In this document: one piece after another, positions 18,368 to 28,282 of the stretch | Layout: each line of letters starts with the position of its first letter | How positions within the stretch are numbered: the stretch's first letter is position 1 | From: Aquimarina sp. BL5 | GTDB lineage: Bacteria > Bacteroidota > Bacteroidia > Flavobacteriales > Flavobacteriaceae | DNA length: 64,000 nucleotides | Assembly (NCBI RefSeq): GCF_003443675.1 | Contig: NZ_CP031963.1 | Span: 5,928,501-5,992,500, forward strand | Direction of reading: 5' to 3' | Translations under genes and position numbers: made by a program | The notes under the pieces: model-generated | Seen by the model: only the letters and a program-made list of their open reading frames with translations | What the model was told of the DNA's origin: nothing | Database searches by the model: none

Positions 18368-21300
18368 TTGAAGAGGGTTTTACTTACCCTTATTTCGCTA
18401 TTTGTACTACTGGTGATCTTATTTTCCATTCCTGCAGTTCAAACTTTTTTTGGTAGAAAAATCACAACGTATCTTAATAAAGAATATGGCGTAGATATAA
18501 ACATAGGTCGCGTAGGACTTACATATTCGGGAGATGTTAATCTTAAAGAAATTTTTGTAAAAGATCATCATCAGGATACTTTGTTATATGCTAAAAGTAT
18601 CGCTACTTCAATTCTGAATATTAGAGAAATTACTAAGGGTCAGCCGGAACTAGGAGATGTTGCTATAAATGATCTCACATTTAGAATGAAAATGTACAAG
18701 GATGAGAGTAGTGATAACTTAATGACGTTTATCAGAAAATTTAATACAGGTAAAACTTCTACATCGAATACAAAGTTTTTATTGACTACTGGAAATGTTA
18801 CTATGGAGGATAGTAAGTTTAGTTATATAGATGAAAATCTAAACACCCCCAGAATTGTTGTACTAAGGGATATTACTTTAGAAGCAGAAAGCTTAAAAGT
18901 GGATGGAGAAGATTTCTATATTACAACCAATATGCTTTCATTCAAAGACCATAGAGGGCTGAATGTTTCTAATCTAAAAACTGGATTTTCGATTACACCT
19001 ACCGAAATGAAATTTCGTGAGTTGTTAATAGAAACTGTCGATTCTAAAATCGAAGGAGAAATTGTGTTTTCGTATGAAAGGGGAGGGCTCGTAGATTTTG
19101 AGAATAGTGTCAATATTGATGCTGATTTTACAAAAGCGACTATTTCTACGAATGATTTAATACCTTTTTATAAAGAATTTGGTAACGACGAAGATCTGAT
19201 TATTAAAAATACGAACGTAAAAGGTACGCTTAATGATTTTAAAGTACTAAACTCAAACATTACAGGATTAGATCGGTCTATAATTCAAGGAGATATTAGA
19301 ATACGAAATGCAGTAACAAATGCATCAAAATTTCGATTAGATGGTGATTTAAAGAACTTAACGACTAACTATTATGACCTTGTTAATTTATTACCAGGAA
19401 TTTTAGGAGAGTCTTTGCCAAAACAACTATATCAATTAGGAAGTGTAAAAGGTGTAGGTACTACGATTGTAACTATTAAGGATGTCGATGTAGACATGAA
19501 TTTCTATTCTCAATTAGGAAAGATCAATGCGTTTGTTTTACTAGGAAATCTTGATAATGTAAAAGAAGCAACTTACAATGGGAATGTGATTTCTAATAAT
19601 TTTAATATAGGACAATTATTAGGTAAATCAAGATTAGGAAATGCGGCTTTCGATATTCATGTTGATGGAAGTGGGTTTACTTTGAAAAATCTTGATACGA
19701 AATTAGAAGGAGATATAAGAAAGTTAGAATTTAATGGATATTCTTACACTAACTTAAATGTATTCGGGAATCTAAAAGATCCGGTTTTTGATGGGAAACT
19801 AATTTCTGATGACCCCAATGTAAAATTCACTTTCAACGGAGTAGCTGATTTATCAAAGGAAATCAATAATTATGATTTTACAGCAAATGTGGATCATATT
19901 GATTTAAAACAGCTAAATATTTTTACCAGAGATAGTATGTCTATCTTTAATGGTGACGTAATGATGAAAATGAAAGGAACCGGAATTAATGACGCTTTTG
20001 GTACAATTTCTTTCGAAAAAACATTATACAAAAACCCAAATGCAAGTTATTACTTTGACGATTTTGAGATCACTTCTAGTTTTGACAATCAGAACGTAAG
20101 AACTATAACTGTGAATAGTCCCGACATTATTGATGGGAGTGTTAAAGGAGTTTTTAGATTCGAGAATGTATATGATTTGTTTCGTAATTCTATAGGTAGT
20201 TTATATGCAAATTTTGAACCTACCGAGATCACTGATAATGAATTCATGGAATTTAATTTCAAAATTTATAATAAAATTGTGGATGTATTTTTTCCAGAAA
20301 TTGAATTCGCACCTAATACATTTATCAAAGGTAAAGTAGAAAGTAACGATTCTGAATTTAAGTTAACTTTCAAGTCTCCGTCGATTAAGGCATTTGATAA
20401 CTTAATGAAAGAAGTAGATATACAAGTTGATAATAAGAACCCCTTATTTAATACTTATGTAGCTATTGATAGTATCGATACGAAGTATTATGATGTATCC
20501 GAATTTAGTTTGATTAATGTGACGTTAAAAGATACGTTATTTATGCGATCAGAGTTTAAAGGAGGCAAGAATAATGTGGATGATTACAACTTGGAGTTTT
20601 ATCATACGATTAATGAAGATAATAATTCTGTTCTAGGATTTAAAAAATCTGACTTTACTTTTAAAGGATATACCTGGTATGCAAATCCCAATAGAAGTAA
20701 AAATAGTAATAAAATAGTTTTTGATAATAATTTTCAAAATATTGATATTCGATCCATCCTTCTAAGGCACGAAGAAGAACAAATAAGTGTTTCTGGTGTT
20801 ATGGAAGGTAAAAGTAATAAAGATATCAAAGCAACCTTCGAGGATGTAGATTTAAACAAAATTACACCCTATATAGAGAACCTAAAATTATCAGGGATAG
20901 TAGATGGAGATTTAACGATACTTCAGGACAAGGGAGTCTATTTTCCAAGTTCCACAGTAATTATTAATGATTTGGCTGTAAATGATTCAGATTTAGGTGA
21001 GCTTAGGGTGAATGTTTCTGGTAATGAGTCGCTTACTCAATACAATGTAAATACCAGGTTGGTGAATAAGAACGATCAAAAAATACTTTCTGCAATAGGA
21101 TCCATTGATGTTTCTAATAATAATCCAGATATGAATATAGATGTAAGTTTGGATCAGTTAGATATGTCTGGATTTAGTGCTTTGGGTGGAATTGTGATAT
21201 CAGACCTTAGAGGATTGGTAACAGGTAATGCAAAGGTGACTGGGAATTACGTAAATCCTTCTATCGATGGAGTTTTAAAATTAAATCAAGCGGGGTTAAA

Positions 21301-22795
21301 AATTCCATACCTAAACGTGGACCTTGATTTTGATAACGATTCCAGAATTATCTTAAACGAACAGCGTTTTAACTTTGATGATATAGATATTACAGATACA
21401 AAATATGATACCAGAGGAATTTTAGGAGGATTCATCGGACATCAGCGCTTTTCTAAATGGGAATTGGGACTCAAGCTAACTGCTAATGAAAGATTATTGG
21501 TATTGGATACAGAAGAGGATGAAGAGTCCTTGTATTATGGAACAGGTTTCATTAGTGGAGATGCAACAATTGAAGGACCTACGGACGGTTTAGTTATTAA
21601 TGTGAATGCCACGACAGAAAAAGGAACTGTTTTTAAAATCCCATTAAATGAATCCGAATCGATTGGTGATAACTCCTATATCCATTTTTTAACCCTAGAA
21701 GAAAAGAAAGCACGTTTAGAAGGTAAAGAAATCATACTAAAAGAAATCAAAGGGTTAGAACTTAATTTTGATCTCGATGTAAATGATAACGCTTTGGTAG
21801 AAGTAGTTGTAGATAAAAAAACAGGTAGTTCTTTAAAAGGGCGTGGTGCAGGTACATTGCTTATTGAGATAAATACGAACGGTAAGTTTAATATGTGGGG
21901 GGATTTTGTAGCATATGAAGGAAGTTATAATTTTAGATATGGCGCATTAGTTGGTAAAGATTTTACAGTAAGATCAGGAGGGAGTATCAACTGGGATGGT
22001 AGTCCAACTAGAGCGAAACTTAATTTAAGTGCCGTATATAAAACCGAAGCGAATCCTGCAGTATTATTAGAGAATGCTACGGTCAATCGAAAAATTCCAG
22101 TAGAAGTAGTAGTTGATTTAAATGGAGAATTAATACAACCTGATCTTAACTTCAATATAGAATTACCAAATCTAAGCTCTGTTGCTAAGAGTGAATTAGA
22201 ATATCAATTAGAAGACCAAGCAACAAAAGAACTACAGGCCTTATCATTAGTTACCCAAGGGCAGTTTTATAGTGGAAATTTAGATCCGACTTTTATAACA
22301 GGAAATCTAGTGGAGCGTGCAGCAGGATTGGTAAATGGTATATTTTCTGGTGATGATGATAAGTTTAGAGTTGGTGTGAACTATGTTCAGGGAAATAGAA
22401 ACATTGATCAAGAGGCTGCAGACCAATTTGGAGTTACGGTATCGACTCAGATCAATAATAAAATTCTTATTAATGGTAGAGTAGGAGTTCCTATAGGTGG
22501 CGTAAGTGAATCTGTAGTAACAGGTGATGTAGAAGTAGAATATTTGTTTAATGAAGAGGGAACATTGAAAGGAAAGATTTTTAATCGTCAGAATGAGATT
22601 CAGTTTATTGGAGAGTCTCAAGGATATAAACAAGGTTTGGGACTATCTTACTCGGTGGATTTCAATAATTTCAATGAACTTTGGCAAAAGGTTTTTAATT
22701 CTAAAAAGGAAAAAGATACTTTGGTTGTAAAAACTCAGGATACAACCAAAATAGACACGCCAGAATTCATTAATTTTACGGACAAGAATAAGTAA
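18368..22795 (+). CDS. tamB: TamB-like translocation/lipid-transport AsmA-family protein
   Basis: This 1475-residue protein has one N-terminal membrane anchor (about 3-22). An extended all-beta body of repeating short strands follows (the beta-taco of AsmA-like bridge proteins). The C-terminal DUF490 region includes GRGAGTLLIEINTNGKF, NMWGDFVAYEGSYNFRYG, ELEYQLEDQATKELQALSL and a final strand pair ending in GLSYSVDF. TamB spans the periplasm and supports outer-membrane assembly or phospholipid transport; Bacteroidota forms are about this size. The start is TTG. No TamA gene is visible here. pfkA follows after 25 bp. Confidence 0.92.
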   Translation: MKRVLLTLISLFVLLVILFSIPAVQTFFGRKITTYLNKEYGVDINIGRVGLTYSGDVNLKEIFVKDHHQDTLLYAKSIATSILNIREITKGQPELGDVAINDLTFRMKMYKDESSDNLMTFIRKFNTGKTSTSNTKFLLTTGNVTMEDSKFSYIDENLNTPRIVVLRDITLEAESLKVDGEDFYITTNMLSFKDHRGLNVSNLKTGFSITPTEMKFRELLIETVDSKIEGEIVFSYERGGLVDFENSVNIDADFTKATISTNDLIPFYKEFGNDEDLIIKNTNVKGTLNDFKVLNSNITGLDRSIIQGDIRIRNAVTNASKFRLDGDLKNLTTNYYDLVNLLPGILGESLPKQLYQLGSVKGVGTTIVTIKDVDVDMNFYSQLGKINAFVLLGNLDNVKEATYNGNVISNNFNIGQLLGKSRLGNAAFDIHVDGSGFTLKNLDTKLEGDIRKLEFNGYSYTNLNVFGNLKDPVFDGKLISDDPNVKFTFNGVADLSKEINNYDFTANVDHIDLKQLNIFTRDSMSIFNGDVMMKMKGTGINDAFGTISFEKTLYKNPNASYYFDDFEITSSFDNQNVRTITVNSPDIIDGSVKGVFRFENVYDLFRNSIGSLYANFEPTEITDNEFMEFNFKIYNKIVDVFFPEIEFAPNTFIKGKVESNDSEFKLTFKSPSIKAFDNLMKEVDIQVDNKNPLFNTYVAIDSIDTKYYDVSEFSLINVTLKDTLFMRSEFKGGKNNVDDYNLEFYHTINEDNNSVLGFKKSDFTFKGYTWYANPNRSKNSNKIVFDNNFQNIDIRSILLRHEEEQISVSGVMEGKSNKDIKATFEDVDLNKITPYIENLKLSGIVDGDLTILQDKGVYFPSSTVIINDLAVNDSDLGELRVNVSGNESLTQYNVNTRLVNKNDQKILSAIGSIDVSNNNPDMNIDVSLDQLDMSGFSALGGIVISDLRGLVTGNAKVTGNYVNPSIDGVLKLNQAGLKIPYLNVDLDFDNDSRIILNEQRFNFDDIDITDTKYDTRGILGGFIGHQRFSKWELGLKLTANERLLVLDTEEDEESLYYGTGFISGDATIEGPTDGLVINVNATTEKGTVFKIPLNESESIGDNSYIHFLTLEEKKARLEGKEIILKEIKGLELNFDLDVNDNALVEVVVDKKTGSSLKGRGAGTLLIEINTNGKFNMWGDFVAYEGSYNFRYGALVGKDFTVRSGGSINWDGSPTRAKLNLSAVYKTEANPAVLLENATVNRKIPVEVVVDLNGELIQPDLNFNIELPNLSSVAKSELEYQLEDQATKELQALSLVTQGQFYSGNLDPTFITGNLVERAAGLVNGIFSGDDDKFRVGVNYVQGNRNIDQEAADQFGVTVSTQINNKILINGRVGVPIGGVSESVVTGDVEVEYLFNEEGTLKGKIFNRQNEIQFIGESQGYKQGLGLSYSVDFNNFNELWQKVFNSKKEKDTLVVKTQDTTKIDTPEFINFTDKNK

Positions 22796-22820
22796 TTTGA
22801 TTAAATTTTACACGCAATAA

Positions 22821-23807
22821 ATGGCTAGACAAATTAAAACTATCGGAGTAATGACATCTGGCGGGGATTCTCCTGGGATGAATGCCGCTATACGTGCAGT
22901 TGCTCGTTCCTGTTCATATTACAATGTAAAATGTATTGGTTTTTATCGGGGCTATCAAGGAATGATAGAAAATGATTACTGTGAGCTGAATGCTAGAAGT
23001 GTGCGTAATATAATAAGTGCAGGAGGGACAATCCTTAAATCAGCTCGATCTAAAGAGTTTATGACAGTAGAAGGAAGAAAAAAAGCAGCAGAAAATCTTA
23101 AAAAAAATGAAGTCGACGCCATGATATTAATTGGTGGAGATGGTACTTTTAGAGGTGGTGAAATATTTAGTAAAGAGCACGATATTCCTATTATAGGTGT
23201 TCCTGGAACCATTGATAATGATATTGCAGGTACTAATTTTACAATAGGGTATGATACTGCGCTTAATACTGTTGTAGAATCGATTGATAAGATTAGAGAT
23301 ACCGCTAGTTCCCATGATCGCTTGTTTTTTATAGAAGTGATGGGACGCGATGCTGGATTTATAGCGTTAAATAGTGGAGTAGGAGCTGGAGCAGAGGAAA
23401 TACTAATTCCAGAAGAAGATCTTGGATTAGATAGGTTGTTAGAGTCTTTAAAACGAAGTAAACGTTCTGGTAAATCTTCGAGTATTGTAGTTGTTTGTGA
23501 AGGTGATAAAATTGGAAAGAATGTATATGAACTTGCAGATTATGTTACTGATAATTTACCTGATTATGATGTAAGAGTAACTGTTCTAGGGCATATGCAG
23601 CGGGGAGGTTCTCCTTCTTGTTTTGATAGGACATTGGCAAGTCGACTTTGTGTAAAGGCGGTAGAATTGTTGTTAGACGGAGAGGAGAATGTAATGGTTG
23701 GAGTACTTAACAATAAGATCGTAGCAACTAATTTTGATGAAGGATTAAAAGAAGATCATAGTATAAATAAAGAATTACTCCGTATTTCGGATATTCTTTC
23801 AGTATAG
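22821..23807 (+). CDS. pfkA: ATP-dependent 6-phosphofructokinase
   Basis: This 328-residue glycolytic enzyme phosphorylates fructose 6-phosphate. The family order is clear: TSGGDSPGMNAAIRA (12-26), ATP site GGDGTF (105-110), catalytic PGTIDND (128-134), and MGRDAGFIA for the sugar phosphate. The Gly in GGDGT, rather than the Asp of GGDDT enzymes, indicates ATP rather than pyrophosphate as donor. It lies 25 bp after tamB and 5 bp before mgsA, suggesting one transcript. Confidence 0.97.
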   Translation: MARQIKTIGVMTSGGDSPGMNAAIRAVARSCSYYNVKCIGFYRGYQGMIENDYCELNARSVRNIISAGGTILKSARSKEFMTVEGRKKAAENLKKNEVDAMILIGGDGTFRGGEIFSKEHDIPIIGVPGTIDNDIAGTNFTIGYDTALNTVVESIDKIRDTASSHDRLFFIEVMGRDAGFIALNSGVGAGAEEILIPEEDLGLDRLLESLKRSKRSGKSSSIVVVCEGDKIGKNVYELADYVTDNLPDYDVRVTVLGHMQRGGSPSCFDRTLASRLCVKAVELLLDGEENVMVGVLNNKIVATNFDEGLKEDHSINKELLRISDILSV

Positions 23808-23812
23808 ATATA

Positions 23813-24178
23813 ATGATTACAATAGCAATTATAGCACACGATGGTAAGAAAGCAGAAATGGTTCAGTTTCTGAATGAGCATCAAGAAATCTTACAATCTA
23901 AGAATATATCACTTATTTCTACAGGAACGACTGGGGAGAAAGCAAAACGAGCTGGTTTTGATGTAGAAGCACTACTATCGGGCCCTCTAGGAGGAGATGC
24001 GCAAATTGCAGCAGGTGTTGCTGAAAAAAGAGTGGATATGGTTATTTTTTTTAGAGACCCATTAGCAAAACATCCTCACGAACCTGATATTTTTATGTTG
24101 ATGAGGTTATGTGATGTTTATGATGTGCCCTTAGCGACTAATCCCGCAACTGCGCAATTGTTGCTCAAAGGGTTGTAA
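23813..24178 (+). CDS. mgsA: Methylglyoxal synthase
   Basis: This 121-residue enzyme converts dihydroxyacetone phosphate to methylglyoxal and phosphate, a bypass of lower glycolysis. The residues known to matter are present: H9-D10 (IAHDGKK), the phosphate loop STGTTG (36-41), SGPLGGD with D62, and HPHEPD with H89 and D92. It is shorter than the E. coli enzyme (152 residues), lacking the extended ends. It starts 5 bp after pfkA, so the enzyme making the triose-phosphate precursor and its overflow valve appear to be translated from one message. Confidence 0.95.
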   Translation: MITIAIIAHDGKKAEMVQFLNEHQEILQSKNISLISTGTTGEKAKRAGFDVEALLSGPLGGDAQIAAGVAEKRVDMVIFFRDPLAKHPHEPDIFMLMRLCDVYDVPLATNPATAQLLLKGL

Positions 24179-24181
24179 AAA

Positions 24182-24742
24182 CTACTGAGATAAATTATGA
24201 ATACACTGTTCCCTAATTTTCCATATCTCACTAAATGAAAAATTAAGCTTTTTCGATAGAATCCATTCATGGATGAAATCTTGATGGTATTTCACTTTAT
24301 AGCTTCCTACCTGATTTGGTTGTATGTTTTTTTCCATCATAACATCATTTCTAATTCTTTCAAAATCCGATGAATTTGAGGTAGCATCAATTGTTACGTC
24401 CTTATATCTTAAATAACAATGTGCTTCTGGAATATATTTCAGATTATTACTTCGAAGTGCATTTCCTATTTTAGGAGTATTAGTAACATTCATTTTGTAC
24501 ACTCCGATAATGAGCTCAATATCATTCATTCCATTTAAATCGGCAATCGTTTTTAACAAAGCGTGTTTAGAGCTACAAGTTCCTTTGTTTTCCGTAATAA
24601 CTAATGAATTATCAGTTCTATTGGAGTTTCTGCCATAAGGTATATTTTTTACATAGGTAATGAGTTCAGACCAAGAGGTGATTCCTTTTTCTGTAATTAT
24701 TTTGGATAAACTATCTTCTGAACTAATTGTAAAGTCAAGCAT
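24182..24742 (-). CDS. Transglutaminase-like conserved protein
   Basis: This 186-residue cytosolic protein (no signal peptide) has the elements of a transglutaminase/papain-like fold: GTCSSKHALLKTIA with C56 at a helix start, EAHCYLRY with H108, and DVTIDAT with D119. These form a plausible Cys-His-Asp triad in the right order and spacing. I do not know a named function; similar proteins are listed as hypothetical in Flavobacteria. It is the downstream neighbour of ridA, but a terminator separates them. It converges with mgsA, with only 3 bp between the stops. Confidence 0.65.
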   Translation of the reverse strand: MLDFTISSEDSLSKIITEKGITSWSELITYVKNIPYGRNSNRTDNSLVITENKGTCSSKHALLKTIADLNGMNDIELIIGVYKMNVTNTPKIGNALRSNNLKYIPEAHCYLRYKDVTIDATSNSSDFERIRNDVMMEKNIQPNQVGSYKVKYHQDFIHEWILSKKLNFSFSEIWKIREQCIHNLSQ

Positions 24743-24752
24743 GATTAAAAAT

Positions 24753-24784
24753 AAAAAAACTCAAGTAAAATTTACTTGAGTTTT
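24753..24784. terminator. Intrinsic terminator after ridA
   Basis: AAAACTCAAGTAAA (24756-24769) is complementary to the arm at 24771-24784, giving a short-loop hairpin. A/T runs lie on both sides. It sits downstream of the minus-strand ridA gene and just upstream of the transglutaminase-like gene. Confidence 0.85.
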
Positions 24785-24809
24785 ATAGTGTGTTTTTTTA
24801 AATGATAAC

Positions 24810-25190
24810 TTATTTAACAGCAATCACAGAGATTTCTACATTTACAAATTTTGGTAAAGCAGCAACTGCTACCGTTTCTCTAGCTGGCGCAGTGTCTTCA
24901 TCAAAATAGTTTCCGTATATTTCATTTACTTTTGAAAAATTATTCATATCACTCAAGAAAATAGTAGTTTTAATAACATTTTCGAAAGTCATGTTTACTT
25001 CGTCCAAAATTGCCTTAAGATTTTGCATCACTTGTTCAGCTTCCGTTTTTATATCATCCATAACTAGTTCACCAGTTTCTGGATTGATAGCAATTTGTCC
25101 AGAAGTGTATAGTGTATTTCCGTTAAGAATAGCTTGATTGTAAGGTCCTATTGGAGCTGGAGCTTTAGAAGTAGTTATAATTTTTTTCAT
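24810..25190 (-). CDS. ridA: 2-iminobutanoate/2-iminopropanoate deaminase
   Basis: This 126-residue RidA/YjgF family protein hydrolyses reactive enamine/imine intermediates from PLP enzymes such as threonine dehydratase. Diagnostic stretches are KAPAPIGPYNQAI, LYTSGQIAINPETG, the TTIFLSDMNNF segment, and APARETVAVAALP with the catalytic Arg, followed by NVEISVIAVK. Length is normal. It lies about 110 bp downstream of lptD on the same strand. Confidence 0.96.
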   Translation of the reverse strand: MKKIITTSKAPAPIGPYNQAILNGNTLYTSGQIAINPETGELVMDDIKTEAEQVMQNLKAILDEVNMTFENVIKTTIFLSDMNNFSKVNEIYGNYFDEDTAPARETVAVAALPKFVNVEISVIAVK

Positions 25191-25303
25191 GATGTGTAAA
25201 AAGTATTATTGTTTATTTGATTTTGTAAACTAATTATAAATTCTTCAGCCTCTCTTCCTAAGCCTTCTTTAGAGGTGTAGAGGTATTGAAGAGTAAAACT
25301 ATA

Positions 25304-28084
25304 TTACAGCTGTCTGTCTGGTTCTCGTCTTTTATCGTACTTAATATCGCTAAGAACTGAAGATTTGATTCCAATAAAAAAGTTCCAAGATGTTCGGTCA
25401 CTAAAGGGTATCCAGTTAAAACTCATATTCCAGCTATCCAGATCTCTTTGGAATCTGAGGTTGGTATATGTAAATCCAGGATTTTTAAGGTCATATCCAG
25501 AGGATACACCCACAGACCATTTAGGAGCTAATTCTACATCACCTGAGAACATAATGGAATGAGAGGATATTTCGTTTTGTCGGGCATTATTGCTATAATT
25601 AACCGTATAGGATAAACGCAGAGACCAAGGGATTTTATAATTATAATTTTGAACATCCTTTTGTTCTCGATTGTTATCGTTTTGTCGATAGGTTTGCTCT
25701 TCTCTAAAATCTGTTCCTCCACCAAATAGGTTGTCTGGCCTACCACCATTTCTTAAGGTTTGGTTGCTTAAAGGATCATCATCGGATTTTCCTTTTTCAA
25801 AATCTTTACTAGAGAACGAGTATCCAAAATTAGCGCTAGCTCGTGTTAACCTAAATAAACTACCTCCATTATTAATGTTCCAAACATCAATTTTACGATT
25901 GTTATTGTCTAATGCATAGGGATCTAACTCCGCACTAAAGTTGATGTCTAATTTATTCTGAACGATAGGAATATTTCCAGTTATTGATAGAGGACTAATT
26001 TGAAGTGAGTCACCGGCAATATTATAGGCTGTTCGAAAATTTAAATTATTTAATAGCACCACTTTTTTTGGCTCAGTAGCAGTGGTATCCCTGCTTCTTA
26101 CTTTTGCTTCTAAATTATTACTTAAAGAAAAACCTATACTACTCGAAAAAGTATTACTTGGTGCGCCAAAGAAGCCACCTTCAAAACGCGAATATTCAAC
26201 CACTTCGGTTTCATCAATATCTGGCGTGCTCAGATTATCAGAGATAGTATATTCATCATAGAACTCATTAAAAGCTGGATTGATACTATAGCTTATGGCA
26301 GGTCTCATTGTATGACGAATAGCTTGTATTTTCTTGTCTTTTTTAAAGTTAAATGTACCATAAATAGTAGTTCCTAAACTAGTAGAGAAATTATAAGTTC
26401 TGTATGCATCAAAACCAGTAATAGTATCTCTTACTACTTCACCTACACCATCATTAGCATCTGGATCGTAACTTTGATCGATTGTTTCAAACACCCAATT
26501 CTCTTGAAAGCTAGTTCCCATAGTAGCACTTAAATATCGAAAGATCTTAAAATTGGTGCTAATAGGAATTGTGTGTTGCATTCCTATACTTGCTCCTTTA
26601 AACATATCAGCTGTAAAAAGCTCTTCATCCGTAGTCTGAATTCTATTTTCTCCTCTAAAGTTATATTGGGTATTGATATTTTGAATGATTCCTTTTTTAA
26701 CGCCAACTTTTGGAGCAAAAGGAAATATTCGTGATACACTAGCATTTACATTAGGCAAAGAAAGATTAACTATTCCTGTTTGAGTATTAGAATTATGATT
26801 GGCGGCTAAATTAACATTTACTTGTGGATCTCCTTGAAACGTTTTAGCATAGGAAACAGAAGAAGTAAGCTGATTGTTTAAGAAATTACCAGTATTTAAC
26901 TGATTTGTAGATTGCTGAAAAAAGTCACTACTTCCGAAGTTTACCGATGCAGAAAACCTGGAGTTAGGGTTTGATTTTGCATCCTGATTATGGGTCCACT
27001 GAATATTATATGTAGTAGTTCTTGCAAAATCAGGAAAACCTCGTTCACTAGTTAGATTATTTTCAAACCTAAACCTAAGATTACCTCTATATTTATAACG
27101 TACTGCATATGCAGATTCTGTTAAGAGCGTATAACTACCATTTGTATAGTAATCCCCCGTTATTGTTAAATCGGCAAAGTCACTTAGCGCAAAGTAGTAC
27201 CCACCATTCTGGAGAAAATATCCTCTGTTATTTTCATCTCCATAACTAGGAATGATAAAGCCAGAAGTTCTGTCTTCCTCCAAAGGAAAATACCCAAAAG
27301 GTAGACCAAGAGGTGTAGGAACGTCTGCGATAAACATATTAACAAGTCCAGTTACAATCTTCTTTTTAGGTACTAGTTTTATTCGTCTGGCATAAAAGTA
27401 ATAATCTGCGTTATCTACATCCTCTGCAGTAGTGAATTTTACATTACTCATATATATTACAGAGTCATTTACTCTTTTAGACACTTCTCCTTTAACGTTC
27501 ATTTCACCTTGTTTGGTTCGAGAATTGTAAATAAGAGCTTTTTCTGTGTCAAAATTAAAACGAATAGAATCCGGTTCTACTATATTCTGAGCTTGTTTAA
27601 AAACAGGAGTCTGAGAATAGTCACCAACAGAATCCTTAATACCGTAGGCATATACTTCATTCTTAGCATTATCAACGATGATAAGTCCTGCGTTAATCTG
27701 CATTTCGCCATATATAATTTCGGCTTCATTATAGAGATACATTTTGTTTTCTCTACGACTAAGTCTCATATAATCAGTAGATTTATATTTTACTTTATCC
27801 GTCAATAATTGTGGTGGTTCTACAATGGTATCTTTCTTGGTGGTGTCTTGATCTTTCTCATTCTCCAGTATTTCTGATTTTGGATCTACAGTGTTCTTAG
27901 GTATAGAAAGAGTATCCTTTTGAACCGGAACTGGTTTCTTAGTGGTTTTATCAAACTCTTGTGCAGTTGTATAACAAATACAAAATAGTGAAAAACTTAG
28001 TGAATAAAGTATGTTACGTACCGTTGTTTGCAATGGTTTAAATCCTATTTTTGTAAAACTATGGCTTAGTTTTTGAAGTGCCAA
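25304..28084 (-). CDS. lptD: LPS-assembly outer-membrane protein LptD-like
   Basis: This 926-residue protein has a signal peptide, a proline/lysine-rich linker and an OstA-like beta-taco domain (about 100-260, with EIIYGEMQINAGLIIVDN). The LptD barrel follows, starting at PLGLPFGYFPLEEDRTSGFIIPSYGD and continuing in alternating beta strands to the C-terminus. It would insert lipopolysaccharide into the outer leaflet. The open frame begins at a TTG (28084) that overlaps a TAATTTTG box on the minus strand; a TTG at 28033 would give a cleaner signal peptide (QTTVRNILYSL...TTAQ), so the start is uncertain. The cysteines of enteric LptD are absent. Confidence 0.88.
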   Translation of the reverse strand: MALQKLSHSFTKIGFKPLQTTVRNILYSLSFSLFCICYTTAQEFDKTTKKPVPVQKDTLSIPKNTVDPKSEILENEKDQDTTKKDTIVEPPQLLTDKVKYKSTDYMRLSRRENKMYLYNEAEIIYGEMQINAGLIIVDNAKNEVYAYGIKDSVGDYSQTPVFKQAQNIVEPDSIRFNFDTEKALIYNSRTKQGEMNVKGEVSKRVNDSVIYMSNVKFTTAEDVDNADYYFYARRIKLVPKKKIVTGLVNMFIADVPTPLGLPFGYFPLEEDRTSGFIIPSYGDENNRGYFLQNGGYYFALSDFADLTITGDYYTNGSYTLLTESAYAVRYKYRGNLRFRFENNLTSERGFPDFARTTTYNIQWTHNQDAKSNPNSRFSASVNFGSSDFFQQSTNQLNTGNFLNNQLTSSVSYAKTFQGDPQVNVNLAANHNSNTQTGIVNLSLPNVNASVSRIFPFAPKVGVKKGIIQNINTQYNFRGENRIQTTDEELFTADMFKGASIGMQHTIPISTNFKIFRYLSATMGTSFQENWVFETIDQSYDPDANDGVGEVVRDTITGFDAYRTYNFSTSLGTTIYGTFNFKKDKKIQAIRHTMRPAISYSINPAFNEFYDEYTISDNLSTPDIDETEVVEYSRFEGGFFGAPSNTFSSSIGFSLSNNLEAKVRSRDTTATEPKKVVLLNNLNFRTAYNIAGDSLQISPLSITGNIPIVQNKLDINFSAELDPYALDNNNRKIDVWNINNGGSLFRLTRASANFGYSFSSKDFEKGKSDDDPLSNQTLRNGGRPDNLFGGGTDFREEQTYRQNDNNREQKDVQNYNYKIPWSLRLSYTVNYSNNARQNEISSHSIMFSGDVELAPKWSVGVSSGYDLKNPGFTYTNLRFQRDLDSWNMSFNWIPFSDRTSWNFFIGIKSSVLSDIKYDKRREPDRQL

Positions 28085-28267
28085 AATTACATATATTTTT
28101 TATGTAGAGATTGTAATTGGTGAAAAAATAAATATTTATATCAAATACAGGGCTCTAACGTTATTATAAATAAAACTTGTATTGTAATTTCTAAGATCAT
28201 AACCTTATGATTTTAGAATTATTATACTAAATACGGAAACAATTAGGTAATGTTTCAAGCTAAGTGA

Positions 28268-28275
28268 TAATTTTG
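28268..28275 (+). promoter_or_regulatory. -7 promoter element for the amidase gene
   Basis: TAATTTTG matches the Bacteroidota -7 consensus TAnnTTTG exactly and ends 7 bp before the ATG, implying a very short or leaderless message. No convincing -33 TTTG was found at normal spacing. Confidence 0.4.
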
Positions 28276-28282
28276 TGTAAAT

